Source: Flavihumibacter fluminis (lineage in GTDB: Bacteria > Bacteroidota > Bacteroidia > Chitinophagales > Chitinophagaceae). Taken from it: 64,000 nt of DNA. Each line of letters starts with the position of its first letter. Position 1 is the stretch's first letter. The stretch spans positions 487,193-551,192 of the forward strand of contig NZ_JAKEVY010000004.1 of NCBI RefSeq assembly GCF_021491375.1. Reading direction: 5' to 3'. The notes under the pieces were generated by a model, which was given only the letters and a program-made list of their open reading frames with translations, did not search any database and was not told where the DNA came from. The translations under genes were made by a program, and so were the position numbers. Below, piece after piece: positions 18,247-26,583 of this stretch.

Positions 18247-19703
18247 GGGTTGATCCAATTTTTAGCTTCCTGTTCGATATGTTTCACTTCTACTCTTACC
18301 TTGAATTTATTCCGCAGGTGACGAGCCAGTGCATCGGCTGCATATACGGAACGGTGTTGTCCGCCGGTACAACCAAAATTTACCTGCAGGCTCGCAAATC
18401 CTCTCCTGATGTATTCAGCCACACTGATATCCACCAGGTCAAATACACTGTTTAGAAAATCGGGCATGGCAGTACGTTGCTCCAGGAAATCCTTAACCGC
18501 CTTGTCTCTGCCTGTTTGAGTTTTGTATTCTTCGAAACGACCCGGATTAAAAATTCCACGGCAATCAAATACAAATCCGCCACCGTTTTCAGTTGGGTCT
18601 GATGGAATTCCTTTTTTATAGGAGAAACTATGAATGTTGACAATAAGCGGAGTTGATTCATCCGCCCGTAAGGGTTCAAATCTTGACATCACTTCTGCAC
18701 TGGTACAGAATTGAAGACATTTATCAAATTCGGGAACAGCGATACCCATCTTCCTATTGCCTGTAAATGCGCTCAGGTTTTTCAAGGCTTGCGGAATGCT
18801 TGTCAGAAATTGTGCTTTTCGCTGGAAGAAGCCCCTGAAACCATATGCACCCAGCACCTGTAATAACCGGATCAGGACATATCCATTGTATTGAATGGTA
18901 AACATAACCGGATCGACCGGATTTGGTAAAATTTTATTTACCTCTCCGATATAATATTCGAGCAGGCTGTTTTTCCATTCTTCAGGCAGGTTGGCCCTTG
19001 CCTGCCACAACATGGATGCCACATCGTATTGCAGGGCTCCAAGCATACCGCCCTGGTAATCGATGAAATGCACCTGTCCGTCTTTCACCATGATATTCCG
19101 GCTTTGAAAATCCCGGAACATGAAATGTTTGTTTTCAGTATGCGTGAGATAAGTGCTCAGGGCATCAAAATCATCCAGCAAGGCCTGTTTATCGTAAGGA
19201 AACTTGAGCGTGTCAAGAAAATAATATTTGAAATACAACAGGTCACTCAGGATTGCCTGTTTTCCAAACTCCCGGGCCGTCAGACATTTTGAATAATCAA
19301 TATTTTCTCCTCCCTTTATCTGAAGGTGTGCCAGTTTGGAAAGGCTTTGCTGAAACAACGCAAATACATCGGCTGTAAATCCTTTTTCTTCCAGTTCATT
19401 CAAAAGTGAACGATCTCCAAAATCTTCCTGCAGATAGATATCATGCTCCTCATTTACTGCAAACACATTGGCCACCGGTGCACCCGCCGCTTTCAGTGAT
19501 TCGGTAAAAGAAAGAAAGGTTTCGTTTTCTTTGATATGCGGATTATAGGTAGCAATCGCTGAATTAACAACTGCATCCTCTGCGCCTTTCACTCTGAAAT
19601 ACATGCGGTCGCTCCCCGACTGTGGCAATTTGCTGATGTCAGCAGCCGCTTGCCCTGAAAACTGCTGCCAGAGCTGATCAATGCGTTCAATTATTTGTTC
19701 CAT
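18243..19703 (-). CDS. AmgK-like sugar kinase fused to RapZ C-terminal domain
   Basis: A 486-residue two-domain protein. Residues about 1-330 are an aminoglycoside-phosphotransferase-like kinase with the catalytic loop FRDFQSRNIMV and the metal-binding FIDYQGG, as in AmgK, which phosphorylates MurNAc/GlcNAc at C1. Residues about 350-486 match the C-terminal domain of RapZ: FDCRGIFNPGR, FGCTGGQHRSVYAAD and a final HIEQEAKNW. In E. coli this RapZ domain binds glucosamine-6-phosphate and the regulatory RNA GlmZ. The ATG at 19703 is chosen, not the frame start at 19736, because it precedes the kinase fold. Translation is coupled to the MurU-like gene. Confidence 0.83.
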   Translation of the reverse strand: MEQIIERIDQLWQQFSGQAAADISKLPQSGSDRMYFRVKGAEDAVVNSAIATYNPHIKENETFLSFTESLKAAGAPVANVFAVNEEHDIYLQEDFGDRSLLNELEEKGFTADVFALFQQSLSKLAHLQIKGGENIDYSKCLTAREFGKQAILSDLLYFKYYFLDTLKFPYDKQALLDDFDALSTYLTHTENKHFMFRDFQSRNIMVKDGQVHFIDYQGGMLGALQYDVASMLWQARANLPEEWKNSLLEYYIGEVNKILPNPVDPVMFTIQYNGYVLIRLLQVLGAYGFRGFFQRKAQFLTSIPQALKNLSAFTGNRKMGIAVPEFDKCLQFCTSAEVMSRFEPLRADESTPLIVNIHSFSYKKGIPSDPTENGGGFVFDCRGIFNPGRFEEYKTQTGRDKAVKDFLEQRTAMPDFLNSVFDLVDISVAEYIRRGFASLQVNFGCTGGQHRSVYAADALARHLRNKFKVRVEVKHIEQEAKNWINP

Positions 19704-19732
19704 AGTAGGCGTCAAATATAAGAACGCTGCTA

Positions 19733-20815
19733 TCAAAAAAGTTTCATTTGTTGGCCGGGACGCGAAAACTGGGTGGTATCAAGGCTCCATCTTTCTCCAT
19801 CCAATCCATACAACTGACGGAACTTTTTAAATTGCTGGTTGATGATGGCTGCCTGTTGTCCTTCTCCCCGCATCCGGGTTCCAAACCGGCTATCATTCAC
19901 TTTTCCTCCATGCCCTTCCTCAATACTATGCCATACTTTGTTGGCACGATCCGGAAAATTGGCGTATAACCAATCATGGAAGATCAACTTAGCTGCACCG
20001 TTTAATCTGACAAACGTATAGGCAGCAAATGTTGCTCCTTCCGCTGCTGCACGCTCAAGAATAGAGGGCAGTTCATGATCATTTAAACCCGGAATTACCG
20101 GCCCAATCATTACCCCTGTATGTACTCCTTTCCGGCTTAATTCACGAATTACTCTTAGTCGTTGCTCTGCAATAGTAGTGCGGGGTTCCATTTGCCTGCG
20201 TAAGGATTCATCCAGGCTATTGATTGAAACCAGCACAGATGCCATGCGTTTTTCTCCCATCGATGCCAGCAAATCAGCGTCCCTTAAAACACCCGCATTT
20301 TTTGTGATAATACCTACGGGCTGATTGAATTCCCTGCACACCTCCAATAACTTTCTGGTCAATCGGAAACGTTGTTCTGCAGGCTGGTAGCAATCTGTAT
20401 TGCCGCTTATTGATATAGGTTGGCATTCCCAGGCAGGTCGCATCAAAAACTTCCGCAGCAATTCCGCCGCATTTCGCTTCACGATGATCTTTCGCTCAAA
20501 ATCTAATCCTGCACTATACCCCCAATACTCGTGTGAATTGCGCGCATAACAATAAATGCAACCATGCTCACAACCCTGGTAGGGATTCATGCTGTAAAAC
20601 ATGTTTACATCCGGACTATCCACTTTATTGACCAGGCTTTTGGCTTCCTGTTCAAGGTATTTTGTGGCACTATCGGCATCCACCCATTCATCAATGGCAG
20701 TTTCCTCCAAACGTGCAGTATGAGTGGCATCAAAACGGTTCGATGGATTGATCTGGGCTCCTCTTCCCCGCATTTTCGGCAAGCTCCCGTCTTCTTTTTC
20801 TGCTACTTTCTTCAT
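19733..20815 (-). CDS. PA0069-family radical SAM protein
   Basis: A 360-residue radical SAM protein. The cluster cysteines are Cys82, Cys86 and Cys89 in YQGCEHGCIYCYARNSHEYWG. The sequence around RGRGAQINPSNRFD and the ending SRPGQQMKLF place it in the PA0069/Rv2578c group, related to spore photoproduct lyase. The reaction is not established. An ATG at 20773, just before RGRGAQINPSNRFD, may be the true start. The gene lies 29 bases upstream of the AmgK-like gene on the same strand. Confidence 0.87.
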   Translation of the reverse strand: MKKVAEKEDGSLPKMRGRGAQINPSNRFDATHTARLEETAIDEWVDADSATKYLEQEAKSLVNKVDSPDVNMFYSMNPYQGCEHGCIYCYARNSHEYWGYSAGLDFERKIIVKRNAAELLRKFLMRPAWECQPISISGNTDCYQPAEQRFRLTRKLLEVCREFNQPVGIITKNAGVLRDADLLASMGEKRMASVLVSINSLDESLRRQMEPRTTIAEQRLRVIRELSRKGVHTGVMIGPVIPGLNDHELPSILERAAAEGATFAAYTFVRLNGAAKLIFHDWLYANFPDRANKVWHSIEEGHGGKVNDSRFGTRMRGEGQQAAIINQQFKKFRQLYGLDGERWSLDTTQFSRPGQQMKLF

Positions 20816-20844
20816 GAACCGCTTGATTATTTACTTCTTTTGAA

Positions 20845-21516
20845 TCAGGCCTCAAATAAGGATTGTTGCCTCACACCCACAGGAAGATTTCTTAATTCCA
20901 CCCGTTGGATGATTTGCCAGTTGGGGTTTCCTGCCGATCGTTTTAACAGCAGACAGGCATCTGCCAGGAACTGGGCTGAAAATGATTTTTGAGAATATTC
21001 CAGCCAGGCTTTGTCAAATACATGAGAGGGCAGTTTCCCCGCAACCAGGATTTTGTGCTCTGTTATGAAGAAGGGGGTATGTTCCTTGTCAAGCCGTAAC
21101 AGCAATTGAATTGATTTCAAATCACGTGTTATTCCTGCGAATCCTGCATTACCGTAACTACTCGCCCGCGTAGCAACCGGAACATAAATACTGTGGGAAG
21201 GTTGCGCCGCAAAATCCTGGAGCCGGATTTGAAATGGTCGCCAACCAGTAGCTAATTGATAAATGGATTGCTTTACCCGTTCTTCCAATAATTGCCGTTG
21301 CCTGAATTTCACCAATGGCAACAAAACCTGTTGTCCAGCGCCATAGGGCATCGGATATTTCTCCTGTAAACCCATTCGGATTTTTCTGATTTTCTCCTTC
21401 ACCGCATCCGGAATAGACCATACCAATTGGTATTCATGCTCCTGGTACCCCGGCATTGATGAATACCGAAAAAAACCTTCCTGTCTTTTTTCACCAATCG
21501 ACTGATGCACTTGCAT
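20845..21516 (-). CDS. Degenerate 2H-phosphoesterase-like protein A
   Basis: A 223-residue protein whose overall pattern matches the 2'-5' RNA ligase/2H phosphoesterase family: EYQLVWSIPDAVKEKIRKI at the start, FQIRLQDFAAQPSHSIYVPV in the middle and LPSHVFDKAWLEYSQKSFSAQF near the end. Both catalytic H-x-T motifs appear lost. The first position reads VLLPLVKF (L-x-P), and the second reads KILVAGKL (K-x-L). It may therefore bind nucleotide or RNA without catalysis. The ATG at 21516 is preferred to the open frame start at 21597, which overlaps the neighbouring gene. Assignment is by eye. Confidence 0.55.
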   Translation of the reverse strand: MQVHQSIGEKRQEGFFRYSSMPGYQEHEYQLVWSIPDAVKEKIRKIRMGLQEKYPMPYGAGQQVLLPLVKFRQRQLLEERVKQSIYQLATGWRPFQIRLQDFAAQPSHSIYVPVATRASSYGNAGFAGITRDLKSIQLLLRLDKEHTPFFITEHKILVAGKLPSHVFDKAWLEYSQKSFSAQFLADACLLLKRSAGNPNWQIIQRVELRNLPVGVRQQSLFEA

Positions 21517-21526
21517 ATCCAGAATT

Positions 21527-22246
21527 TTAATGATTACTACTCGCTTGTTTAAATCCCTCAGGCAGCAGGGAGAACCTCGAAACCAACCGGTATTCATTCG
21601 CCCACTGCTCGGTTACCAATAACTCTACTTCCTGCAATTCAACAACTTCATAAAAAGTGGAGGCTGAAAAAGCCATTAGTACCTCCCGCTCAATACTACT
21701 ATCCAGTTCATCCAGCAAATGGAGCCTTGGGTGAGAAAATAATTCAAGTCCATGGCATCCATTTCCCTGCAACCAACCTTCCAGCACCCGGAAACTATCC
21801 GTTAGTCGCCGGAAAGGTTCCGCATTTTGTACACGCCAATACAACGGTTTACCCGGCATGCTTCCATAATTATTGAATGCAAATCGGAAACCCGATTGAC
21901 TGCTCAGTATGCGGTTGATCCAGCGCAACAGCGTGCCTTCCATCTCTTCCCTTGCCTGGAAACGTGCAATTGTAAGGACCGACCTTGATAGCTTAACTAA
22001 CTGTGCTTTTCTGAGGCCCTCCAGCTCTGCAGCCGTTTCTGCCACCGCACACAGAATCGTCTCCGGCAGCTTTACATTCAATTCATAGTTCTTTGCATAG
22101 GATCCGCCGCCCACACCCATGGCTGCTTCCCCCTTGCTGGCCGCTGCCTCCTTCCTTGCCGAGGATGCCTCGTTCCAGGCTGCTTCCCCCTTGCTGGCCG
22201 CACCTTCTTGTCCAGCCGGTTTGTTGAAGATTTCAGGTTTGCTCAT
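21527..22246 (-). CDS. Degenerate 2H-phosphoesterase-like protein B
   Basis: A 239-residue probable paralogue of the next gene downstream. After an Ala/Lys/Glu-rich N-terminal tail (about 1-50), the fold starts at YELNVKLPETI. The first H-x-T site reads SVLTIARF (V-x-T), and the second reads PRLHLLDEL (R-x-H), so neither catalytic histidine is kept in place. The ending FYEVVELQEVELL is typical of 2H proteins. The gene is divergent from umuD across a 106-base gap and has a tail containing a 24-base direct repeat. It may be co-regulated with umuDC; the role is unknown. Confidence 0.5.
   Translation of the reverse strand: MSKPEIFNKPAGQEGAASKGEAAWNEASSARKEAAASKGEAAMGVGGGSYAKNYELNVKLPETILCAVAETAAELEGLRKAQLVKLSRSVLTIARFQAREEMEGTLLRWINRILSSQSGFRFAFNNYGSMPGKPLYWRVQNAEPFRRLTDSFRVLEGWLQGNGCHGLELFSHPRLHLLDELDSSIEREVLMAFSASTFYEVVELQEVELLVTEQWANEYRLVSRFSLLPEGFKQASSNH
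22121..22201. repeat. 24-base direct repeat within 2H-like gene B
   Basis: Two identical 24-base copies at 22121-22144 and 22178-22201 (starting GGCTGCTTCCCCC on the plus strand), 57 bases apart start to start. The spacing is 19 codons, so the repeat is in frame and duplicates an ASKGEAA peptide in the N-terminal tail. Confidence 0.85.
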
Positions 22247-22352
22247 CGCTTCGGATTTTAAACCAACTTATTTAGCATAAAAATACTAATTAATTTAGCA
22301 AAAACAAATATTTTTGTTGTCTGCTTACTAATTTTTAACCACAATCATTTTT
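22247..22352. promoter_or_regulatory. Divergent promoter region of umuDC and 2H-like genes
   Basis: A 106-base AT-rich gap. It holds a palindrome AACAAA-TATT-TTTGTT at 22303-22318, a direct repeat TTTAGCA at 22271 and 22294, and a TACTAAT word in two places. These are candidate operator sites for an SOS-type repressor; the identity of the binding protein is not shown by the sequence. Confidence 0.4.
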
Positions 22353-22787
22353 ATGGAACTCGATAATGCTTATGCCGCGGCTTATACCGGTACCAAATCT
22401 TTTGAACAACAGGATGTTCGAAATGCAAATGCCACCGGTTTCGGAGCTGCTGCCGACGACTATGCAACCCGCGCGCTCGACCTGAATGATTTTCTGATCC
22501 GGAATAAACCGGCCACTTTTTTTCTCCGCATTCGGGGAGAATCAATGGAAGGTGCCGGCATTCACCAGGGCGACCTGGTAATTGTAGACCGATCTATCAC
22601 CCCGCGCAATGGCCATATCGTAATCGCCAATCTCAATGGTGAAATGCTGATTCGCCGGTACGAAAAACAATTCAATAAAATGCGATTGATTCCCGAAACA
22701 AATCGCCTCGCACCGATTGATATTGACCCCGCATGCGAGAGTTTTTCAATTTGGGGAGTGGTGACGCATACAATTCACAGCTTTTAA
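22353..22787 (+). CDS. umuD: UmuD-like S24 protein, catalytic Lys replaced
   Basis: A 144-residue S24-family protein, the length of UmuD, followed by umuC. The catalytic serine is Ser64 in RIRGESMEGAGI. The lysine general base of the family (in GEFTVKKL of E. coli UmuD) aligns with Arg101 in GEMLIRRYEK, and the bases (ATTCGCCGG) confirm Arg-Arg. A possible cleavage region is ATGFGAAADDY near residues 27-37. In the family, RecA-stimulated self-cleavage activates UmuD for translesion synthesis. With Arg in place of Lys, self-cleavage may be impaired or work differently. Confidence 0.85.
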   Translation: MELDNAYAAAYTGTKSFEQQDVRNANATGFGAAADDYATRALDLNDFLIRNKPATFFLRIRGESMEGAGIHQGDLVIVDRSITPRNGHIVIANLNGEMLIRRYEKQFNKMRLIPETNRLAPIDIDPACESFSIWGVVTHTIHSF

Positions 22788-22790
22788 GGT

Positions 22791-22906
22791 ATGGAAGAGG
22801 AGACAAGGGAGACGGGAGACAAGGGAGAAAGGAGACAAGGGAGAAAGGAGACAAGGGAGAAAGGAGACAAGGAGGAGGGAGGAGGGAGGAAGGGAAGATG
22901 AGAAAT
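22791..22906 (+). repeat. 16-base tandem array between umuD and umuC (dispersed repeat copy 4)
   Basis: About five tandem copies of a 16-base unit, GGAGACAAGGGAGAAA, at 22799-22878, flanked by purine-rich degenerate copies. It begins four bases after the umuD stop and ends about 17 bases before the umuC start. The unit shares the words of the repeat copies inside the PSD1 gene. It lies in the presumed umuDC transcript with the purine strand in the mRNA. Confidence 0.9.
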
Positions 22907-22923
22907 GACAAAATTCCAAAGAG

Positions 22924-24216
22924 ATGTTTGCACTGGTAGATTGTAATTCATTTTATTGCTCCTGTGAACGGCTGTTCCGGCCGGATCTGGAGAACCAGCC
23001 CGTGGTTGTGTTAAGCAATAACGATGGTTGCATCATCGCACGCAGTGATGAAGCAAAAGCCATTGGCATCAAAATGGGTGCCCCCTATTTTCAGTACAAA
23101 TCCCAGATTAATGAAAACAGGGTGGCGGTTTTCTCCTCCAATTACCAGCTTTATGGCGAACTCAGCATGCGGGTGATGGACACCCTGCGCAACTTCGTGG
23201 GTGCTGAAAAAGTGGAAGTATATTCCGTAGATGAGGCTTTCCTGCAACTTGCACAGGTTCCCACTGAGCTGCTTACGTCAATAGCATCCGGATTAAAACA
23301 AAGGGTAGAAACCTGGACAGGCATCCGGGTTTCAGTAGGTATAGCACCTACTAAAGTCCTCGCCAAACTGGCCAACCGACTGGCTAAAAAAAATAAACAG
23401 GAAACCAGGGGTGCACTCGTTCTTCAAAAACCTGCCGAACTTGAAATGGCCTTAAGAGAAACAGAAATCGGAGAGGTATGGGGTATCGGCCACCAATATG
23501 CGGAAAAATTGCGCCGCTTAGGCATTACCGATGCCCTGAAATTCAGCCGCCTCCCTATTAACTGGGTGCAAAAAAACATGGGTGGCGTAGTTGGGGTACG
23601 ATTGCACAAAGAGTTGAATGGAATTCCCTGCATTGATCTGAAAGATCCTCTGGAAAAGAAAAAAATGATCGGCAGCAGTCGCATGTTTGGCCGACCAGTC
23701 TATGAACTGGAAGAGATCCGCGAAGCTGTTGCGACCTACCTGGCAAGGGCAGCCGAAAAACTTCGCAGGCAGGACAGTGCCGCCACTGAAATTGGTCTCT
23801 ATATTGTAGCCGCAGATGAAAATAAGTTTACCTATAATCCGAAAAAATTCAGCACCGCTCTGCGCTTGCCCAAACCCTGCTCAGGTACCAATGAACTACT
23901 GACCTATGCGCTACCGCTCCTGCCGCTGATCTACCAGGGAAAAAGAAAATACCTGAAAGCGGGTGTGCAACTATCTGGCTTGGTTCCTGCTTCCAGTTTA
24001 CAGGAAAACCTGTTTATACACTCCGCTGAAAACAATGAGGTTCATGAACCAACAACTAAAAATCTCATGAAAGCGCTGGATAATATCAATTTCAGCCAGG
24101 GAGCCAACACTATTCATTTCGGGGCTACCGGTCTCCAACCAACCTGGACTATGCGTCAGGATCAAATGAGCCCCCGTTATACTACCTCCTGGAAAGACCT
24201 CCCGCAAGTGTCTTGA
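22924..24216 (+). CDS. umuC: UmuC-like Y-family DNA polymerase
   Basis: The catalytic subunit of an error-prone translesion polymerase (430 residues). The palm opens with MFALVDCNSFYCSCERLFRPDL with metal-binding Asp6, and the second acidic site is YSVDEAFLQL near residue 100. A helix-hairpin-helix region (GEVWGIGHQYAEKLRRLGI) and a little-finger domain follow. The C-terminal IHFGATGLQPTWTMRQDQMSPRYTTSW tail is typical of UmuC. It pairs with the UmuD-like gene, from which it is separated by the 16-base tandem array. Length is normal. Confidence 0.95.
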   Translation: MFALVDCNSFYCSCERLFRPDLENQPVVVLSNNDGCIIARSDEAKAIGIKMGAPYFQYKSQINENRVAVFSSNYQLYGELSMRVMDTLRNFVGAEKVEVYSVDEAFLQLAQVPTELLTSIASGLKQRVETWTGIRVSVGIAPTKVLAKLANRLAKKNKQETRGALVLQKPAELEMALRETEIGEVWGIGHQYAEKLRRLGITDALKFSRLPINWVQKNMGGVVGVRLHKELNGIPCIDLKDPLEKKKMIGSSRMFGRPVYELEEIREAVATYLARAAEKLRRQDSAATEIGLYIVAADENKFTYNPKKFSTALRLPKPCSGTNELLTYALPLLPLIYQGKRKYLKAGVQLSGLVPASSLQENLFIHSAENNEVHEPTTKNLMKALDNINFSQGANTIHFGATGLQPTWTMRQDQMSPRYTTSWKDLPQVS

Positions 24217-24310
24217 GACGTCAGATGTGAGATGTGAGACGTCAAACGTGAGACGTGAGACGTCAGATGTGAGAAGTGAGACGTCAGATGTGAGATGTCA
24301 AACCTGAGAA
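24215..24310. repeat. GTGAGAC/GTGAGAT-type repeat tract, second site
   Basis: A tract of seven- to eight-base words (GTGAGAC, GTCAGAT, GTGAGAT, GTCAAAC) beginning at the umuC stop codon. It contains repeated GACGTC sites. The same word family occurs at 12763-12833, and at both sites a polypyrimidine repeat follows within 100 bases. Confidence 0.85.
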
Positions 24311-24330
24311 GAATTCCCAATTTTCCCCAG

Positions 24331-24420
24331 CCTTCTTCCTTTCCTCCATCTTCCATCCTCCATTGTTCCCTCTTCCATGTCTCCCGCCTCCTTTGCCTCC
24401 TTTGTCTCCCTTTCCATGCA
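24331..24420. repeat. Polypyrimidine dispersed repeat, copy 5
   Basis: Contains CTTCCTTTCCTCCATCTTCC at 24335-24354 and CTCCTTTGTCTCC words. It lies in the convergent gap after umuC and touches the 3' end of the DUF72 gene, with the purine strand matching that gene's coding strand. Confidence 0.85.
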
Positions 24421-25371
24421 TCAGAACAAACTTCCCTGCTTCGGCTCCTCTTCCAACACCGGAACCGCTGTTCCCACTCCTGTTTTCTGCTTCAACAACT
24501 GCCCTGCATACACCGAAAATTTCGGAACCAATGCCTCCTCTCCCAGGTGCAGAAAAAAATACGCAGTTTCAAGTCCGCATGCAAACCATTGTCCCAACCG
24601 TTTCGCCCAGGCCTCCATCCGGCTATAATCAGTCGAATGCCCCTGGTTGCCCACAAACCGGATCATCACGTTGGGGACTGTCAGCAACATCGGGTTCACA
24701 TCGCGGCGGCCTGCCACATCCGTAATCACCAATCCGATTTTCAATTGAGCCAGCATCCCAAAAAAATCCTGCATTCTTGAGCTTGCCTCAAACCAGGCAG
24801 GATGCCTTAATTCAATCATCCATTGAACCGAAGCCGGGAGCGATGCCAGAAACTCCAGCAATTCAACCTGTCGGCCAGGCGCAAACGAATCTGAGAACTG
24901 AATGAATATTGGTCCCAGTTTTGTAAACTTTCCTTCATTAAAAACCTGGACAGCCGAGCTGAATTCCTGCACCAAATTCTCTTTTCCTTTTAATGCTCCG
25001 CGATGACTGATTCCCTGGTAAAGCTTCGGACAAAACACAAATTCACCTGGATGATTAACCGAATTACCGGCATCATCAACCTGCTGAACCCATTTCCGCA
25101 ACTCTTCCCTCGAATAAATTTTATAATGCGTAGCATTCAACTCCACCGTATTCAATTGTCGGGCATAGGCAGTTAAAAATCCGGGTGGCTTTGTAGTACG
25201 CGGATACAGGTTACCTGCCCATTCAGCTACTGTCCATCTTGTTGCACCCAGGAATAATTTAGGATCAGTCGCCCGTTTCCCTGGCAAAACCTGTTGTGTA
25301 AGGAATGGATCAGGTGGCAATGTAAAATCCACGCGCTCCAATTGTTCCGGTAATACCCGTCCGAAATCCAT
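24421..25371 (-). CDS. DUF72 family protein (YecE-like)
   Basis: A 316-residue protein of the DUF72 family, which adopts a TIM-barrel fold and has no firmly established reaction. Family features are LFLGATRWTVAEWAGNLYPRTTKPPGFLTAYARQ near the start, NTVELNATHYKIYSREELRKW and WMIELRHPAWFE. The ending PKQGSLF is a common tail. It converges with umuC across the repeat tract. Confidence in family is high; function is unknown. Confidence 0.88.
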   Translation of the reverse strand: MDFGRVLPEQLERVDFTLPPDPFLTQQVLPGKRATDPKLFLGATRWTVAEWAGNLYPRTTKPPGFLTAYARQLNTVELNATHYKIYSREELRKWVQQVDDAGNSVNHPGEFVFCPKLYQGISHRGALKGKENLVQEFSSAVQVFNEGKFTKLGPIFIQFSDSFAPGRQVELLEFLASLPASVQWMIELRHPAWFEASSRMQDFFGMLAQLKIGLVITDVAGRRDVNPMLLTVPNVMIRFVGNQGHSTDYSRMEAWAKRLGQWFACGLETAYFFLHLGEEALVPKFSVYAGQLLKQKTGVGTAVPVLEEEPKQGSLF

Positions 25372-25432
25372 TTCTTTTTACAGCAAGATAAAGAGCCTTG
25401 CATGGATTCCACGCCAGTTTGTAACTTTCCAT

Positions 25433-26566
25433 ATGCGAAAAATTTTCCTGGCCATTTTTGAGTGGATCCGGCTGATCCTTCAATTCATCTTGAAAAAACC
25501 GGTCCTTTGGGCGGTTGCCAGGTTCAGCTCCGCACCCAAACAGACCAATGTTAACCTGGCACTATCAGAGTTATATCGTTCCATCATAACGGAGCCTGGC
25601 AAAATGGGCCCCCTGGTTGGTTTCCGTCCCGATGAACATCCTGTCATCATTTTTACCGACCTGCACAAAGGCACCCGCGATGGTGCAGATGATTTTGCTA
25701 TCTGTGAAGACAATTACCTGGCAGCACTCGATTATTACCTGCAACGAAATTTTTACTATATCAATTTGGGCGATAGTGAAGAACTATGGGAAAATATACT
25801 GCCCAATGTTATCAAATACAATAAAACCAATTTTGAAAAGGAAATCCAATTCGCAAATCGCAACGCTTTTGTCAAGATTTTTGGCAACCACGATCTTTAT
25901 TGGGGAAACGATCCCCTTGCTCCGAGTTTTCTTAAATCCATTTACGGCCTGCCTGTAAAAGCCTTTGCCGGCGCGGTTTTAAGAGCAGAACTGCCTTATG
26001 GTCACCTTGATTTTTTCTGCACCCATGGGCACCAGGGTGATGCACAGAGTGATGGCAACGCATTTTCCAAATGGTTTGTCAGTTATATCTGGGGTCCCCT
26101 GCAGGCTTTCCTTGAAGTCAATACCAATTCTCCCTCTTCCAACTCCAATCTCAAATCACTGCACAATCAATATATGTACGAATGGAGTGCGGCTCAGCAA
26201 AACCTGGTATTGATAACAGGACATACCCACCAGCCTGTGTTCAATTCTTTAACCCACCTGGAACGATTGTACCTCCAATTGGAAGAAGCACAACAAAACC
26301 AGGATCACCAAAAAATCCAGGAAATCAAAGCTGAAATTCCAAGAAGGAAGCGGGAATATGATCATGTGAGTCACCTGTACCACACCATGCGACCCAGTTA
26401 TTTCAATGCAGGATGTTGCTGTTTTGATGATGGCACCATAACCGGACTCGAAATTGCCGACGGCTATATCCGACTGGTGAAGTGGTCAAAAAAAGACGGA
26501 ATGCCAACACGAATCGTAGCAGAAGAAGAACACCTGGTTAAGTTATCACAACGGCTCAGCTCTTAA
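25433..26566 (+). CDS. Metallophosphoesterase, calcineurin-like
   Basis: A 377-residue protein with the full metal-ligand series of calcineurin-like phosphoesterases: FTDLHKG (D-x-H), LGDSEELWE (GD), FGNHDLYW (GNH-D/E), FCTHGHQGD and ITGHTHQPVF (GH-x-H). A hydrophobic N-terminal segment (AIFEWIRLILQFIL) may attach it to the membrane. The inserted region around GPLQAFLEVNTN distinguishes it from LpxH. The substrate is unknown. Confidence 0.87.
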   Translation: MRKIFLAIFEWIRLILQFILKKPVLWAVARFSSAPKQTNVNLALSELYRSIITEPGKMGPLVGFRPDEHPVIIFTDLHKGTRDGADDFAICEDNYLAALDYYLQRNFYYINLGDSEELWENILPNVIKYNKTNFEKEIQFANRNAFVKIFGNHDLYWGNDPLAPSFLKSIYGLPVKAFAGAVLRAELPYGHLDFFCTHGHQGDAQSDGNAFSKWFVSYIWGPLQAFLEVNTNSPSSNSNLKSLHNQYMYEWSAAQQNLVLITGHTHQPVFNSLTHLERLYLQLEEAQQNQDHQKIQEIKAEIPRRKREYDHVSHLYHTMRPSYFNAGCCCFDDGTITGLEIADGYIRLVKWSKKDGMPTRIVAEEEHLVKLSQRLSS

Positions 26567-26583
26567 ATCCAGGCTCCTGGAGA

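Noticed and set aside
22791..22906. CRISPR-like array
   Set aside because: Units are 16 bases, contiguous and without unique spacers, and no cas gene is near. It is a tandem repeat, not a CRISPR array.
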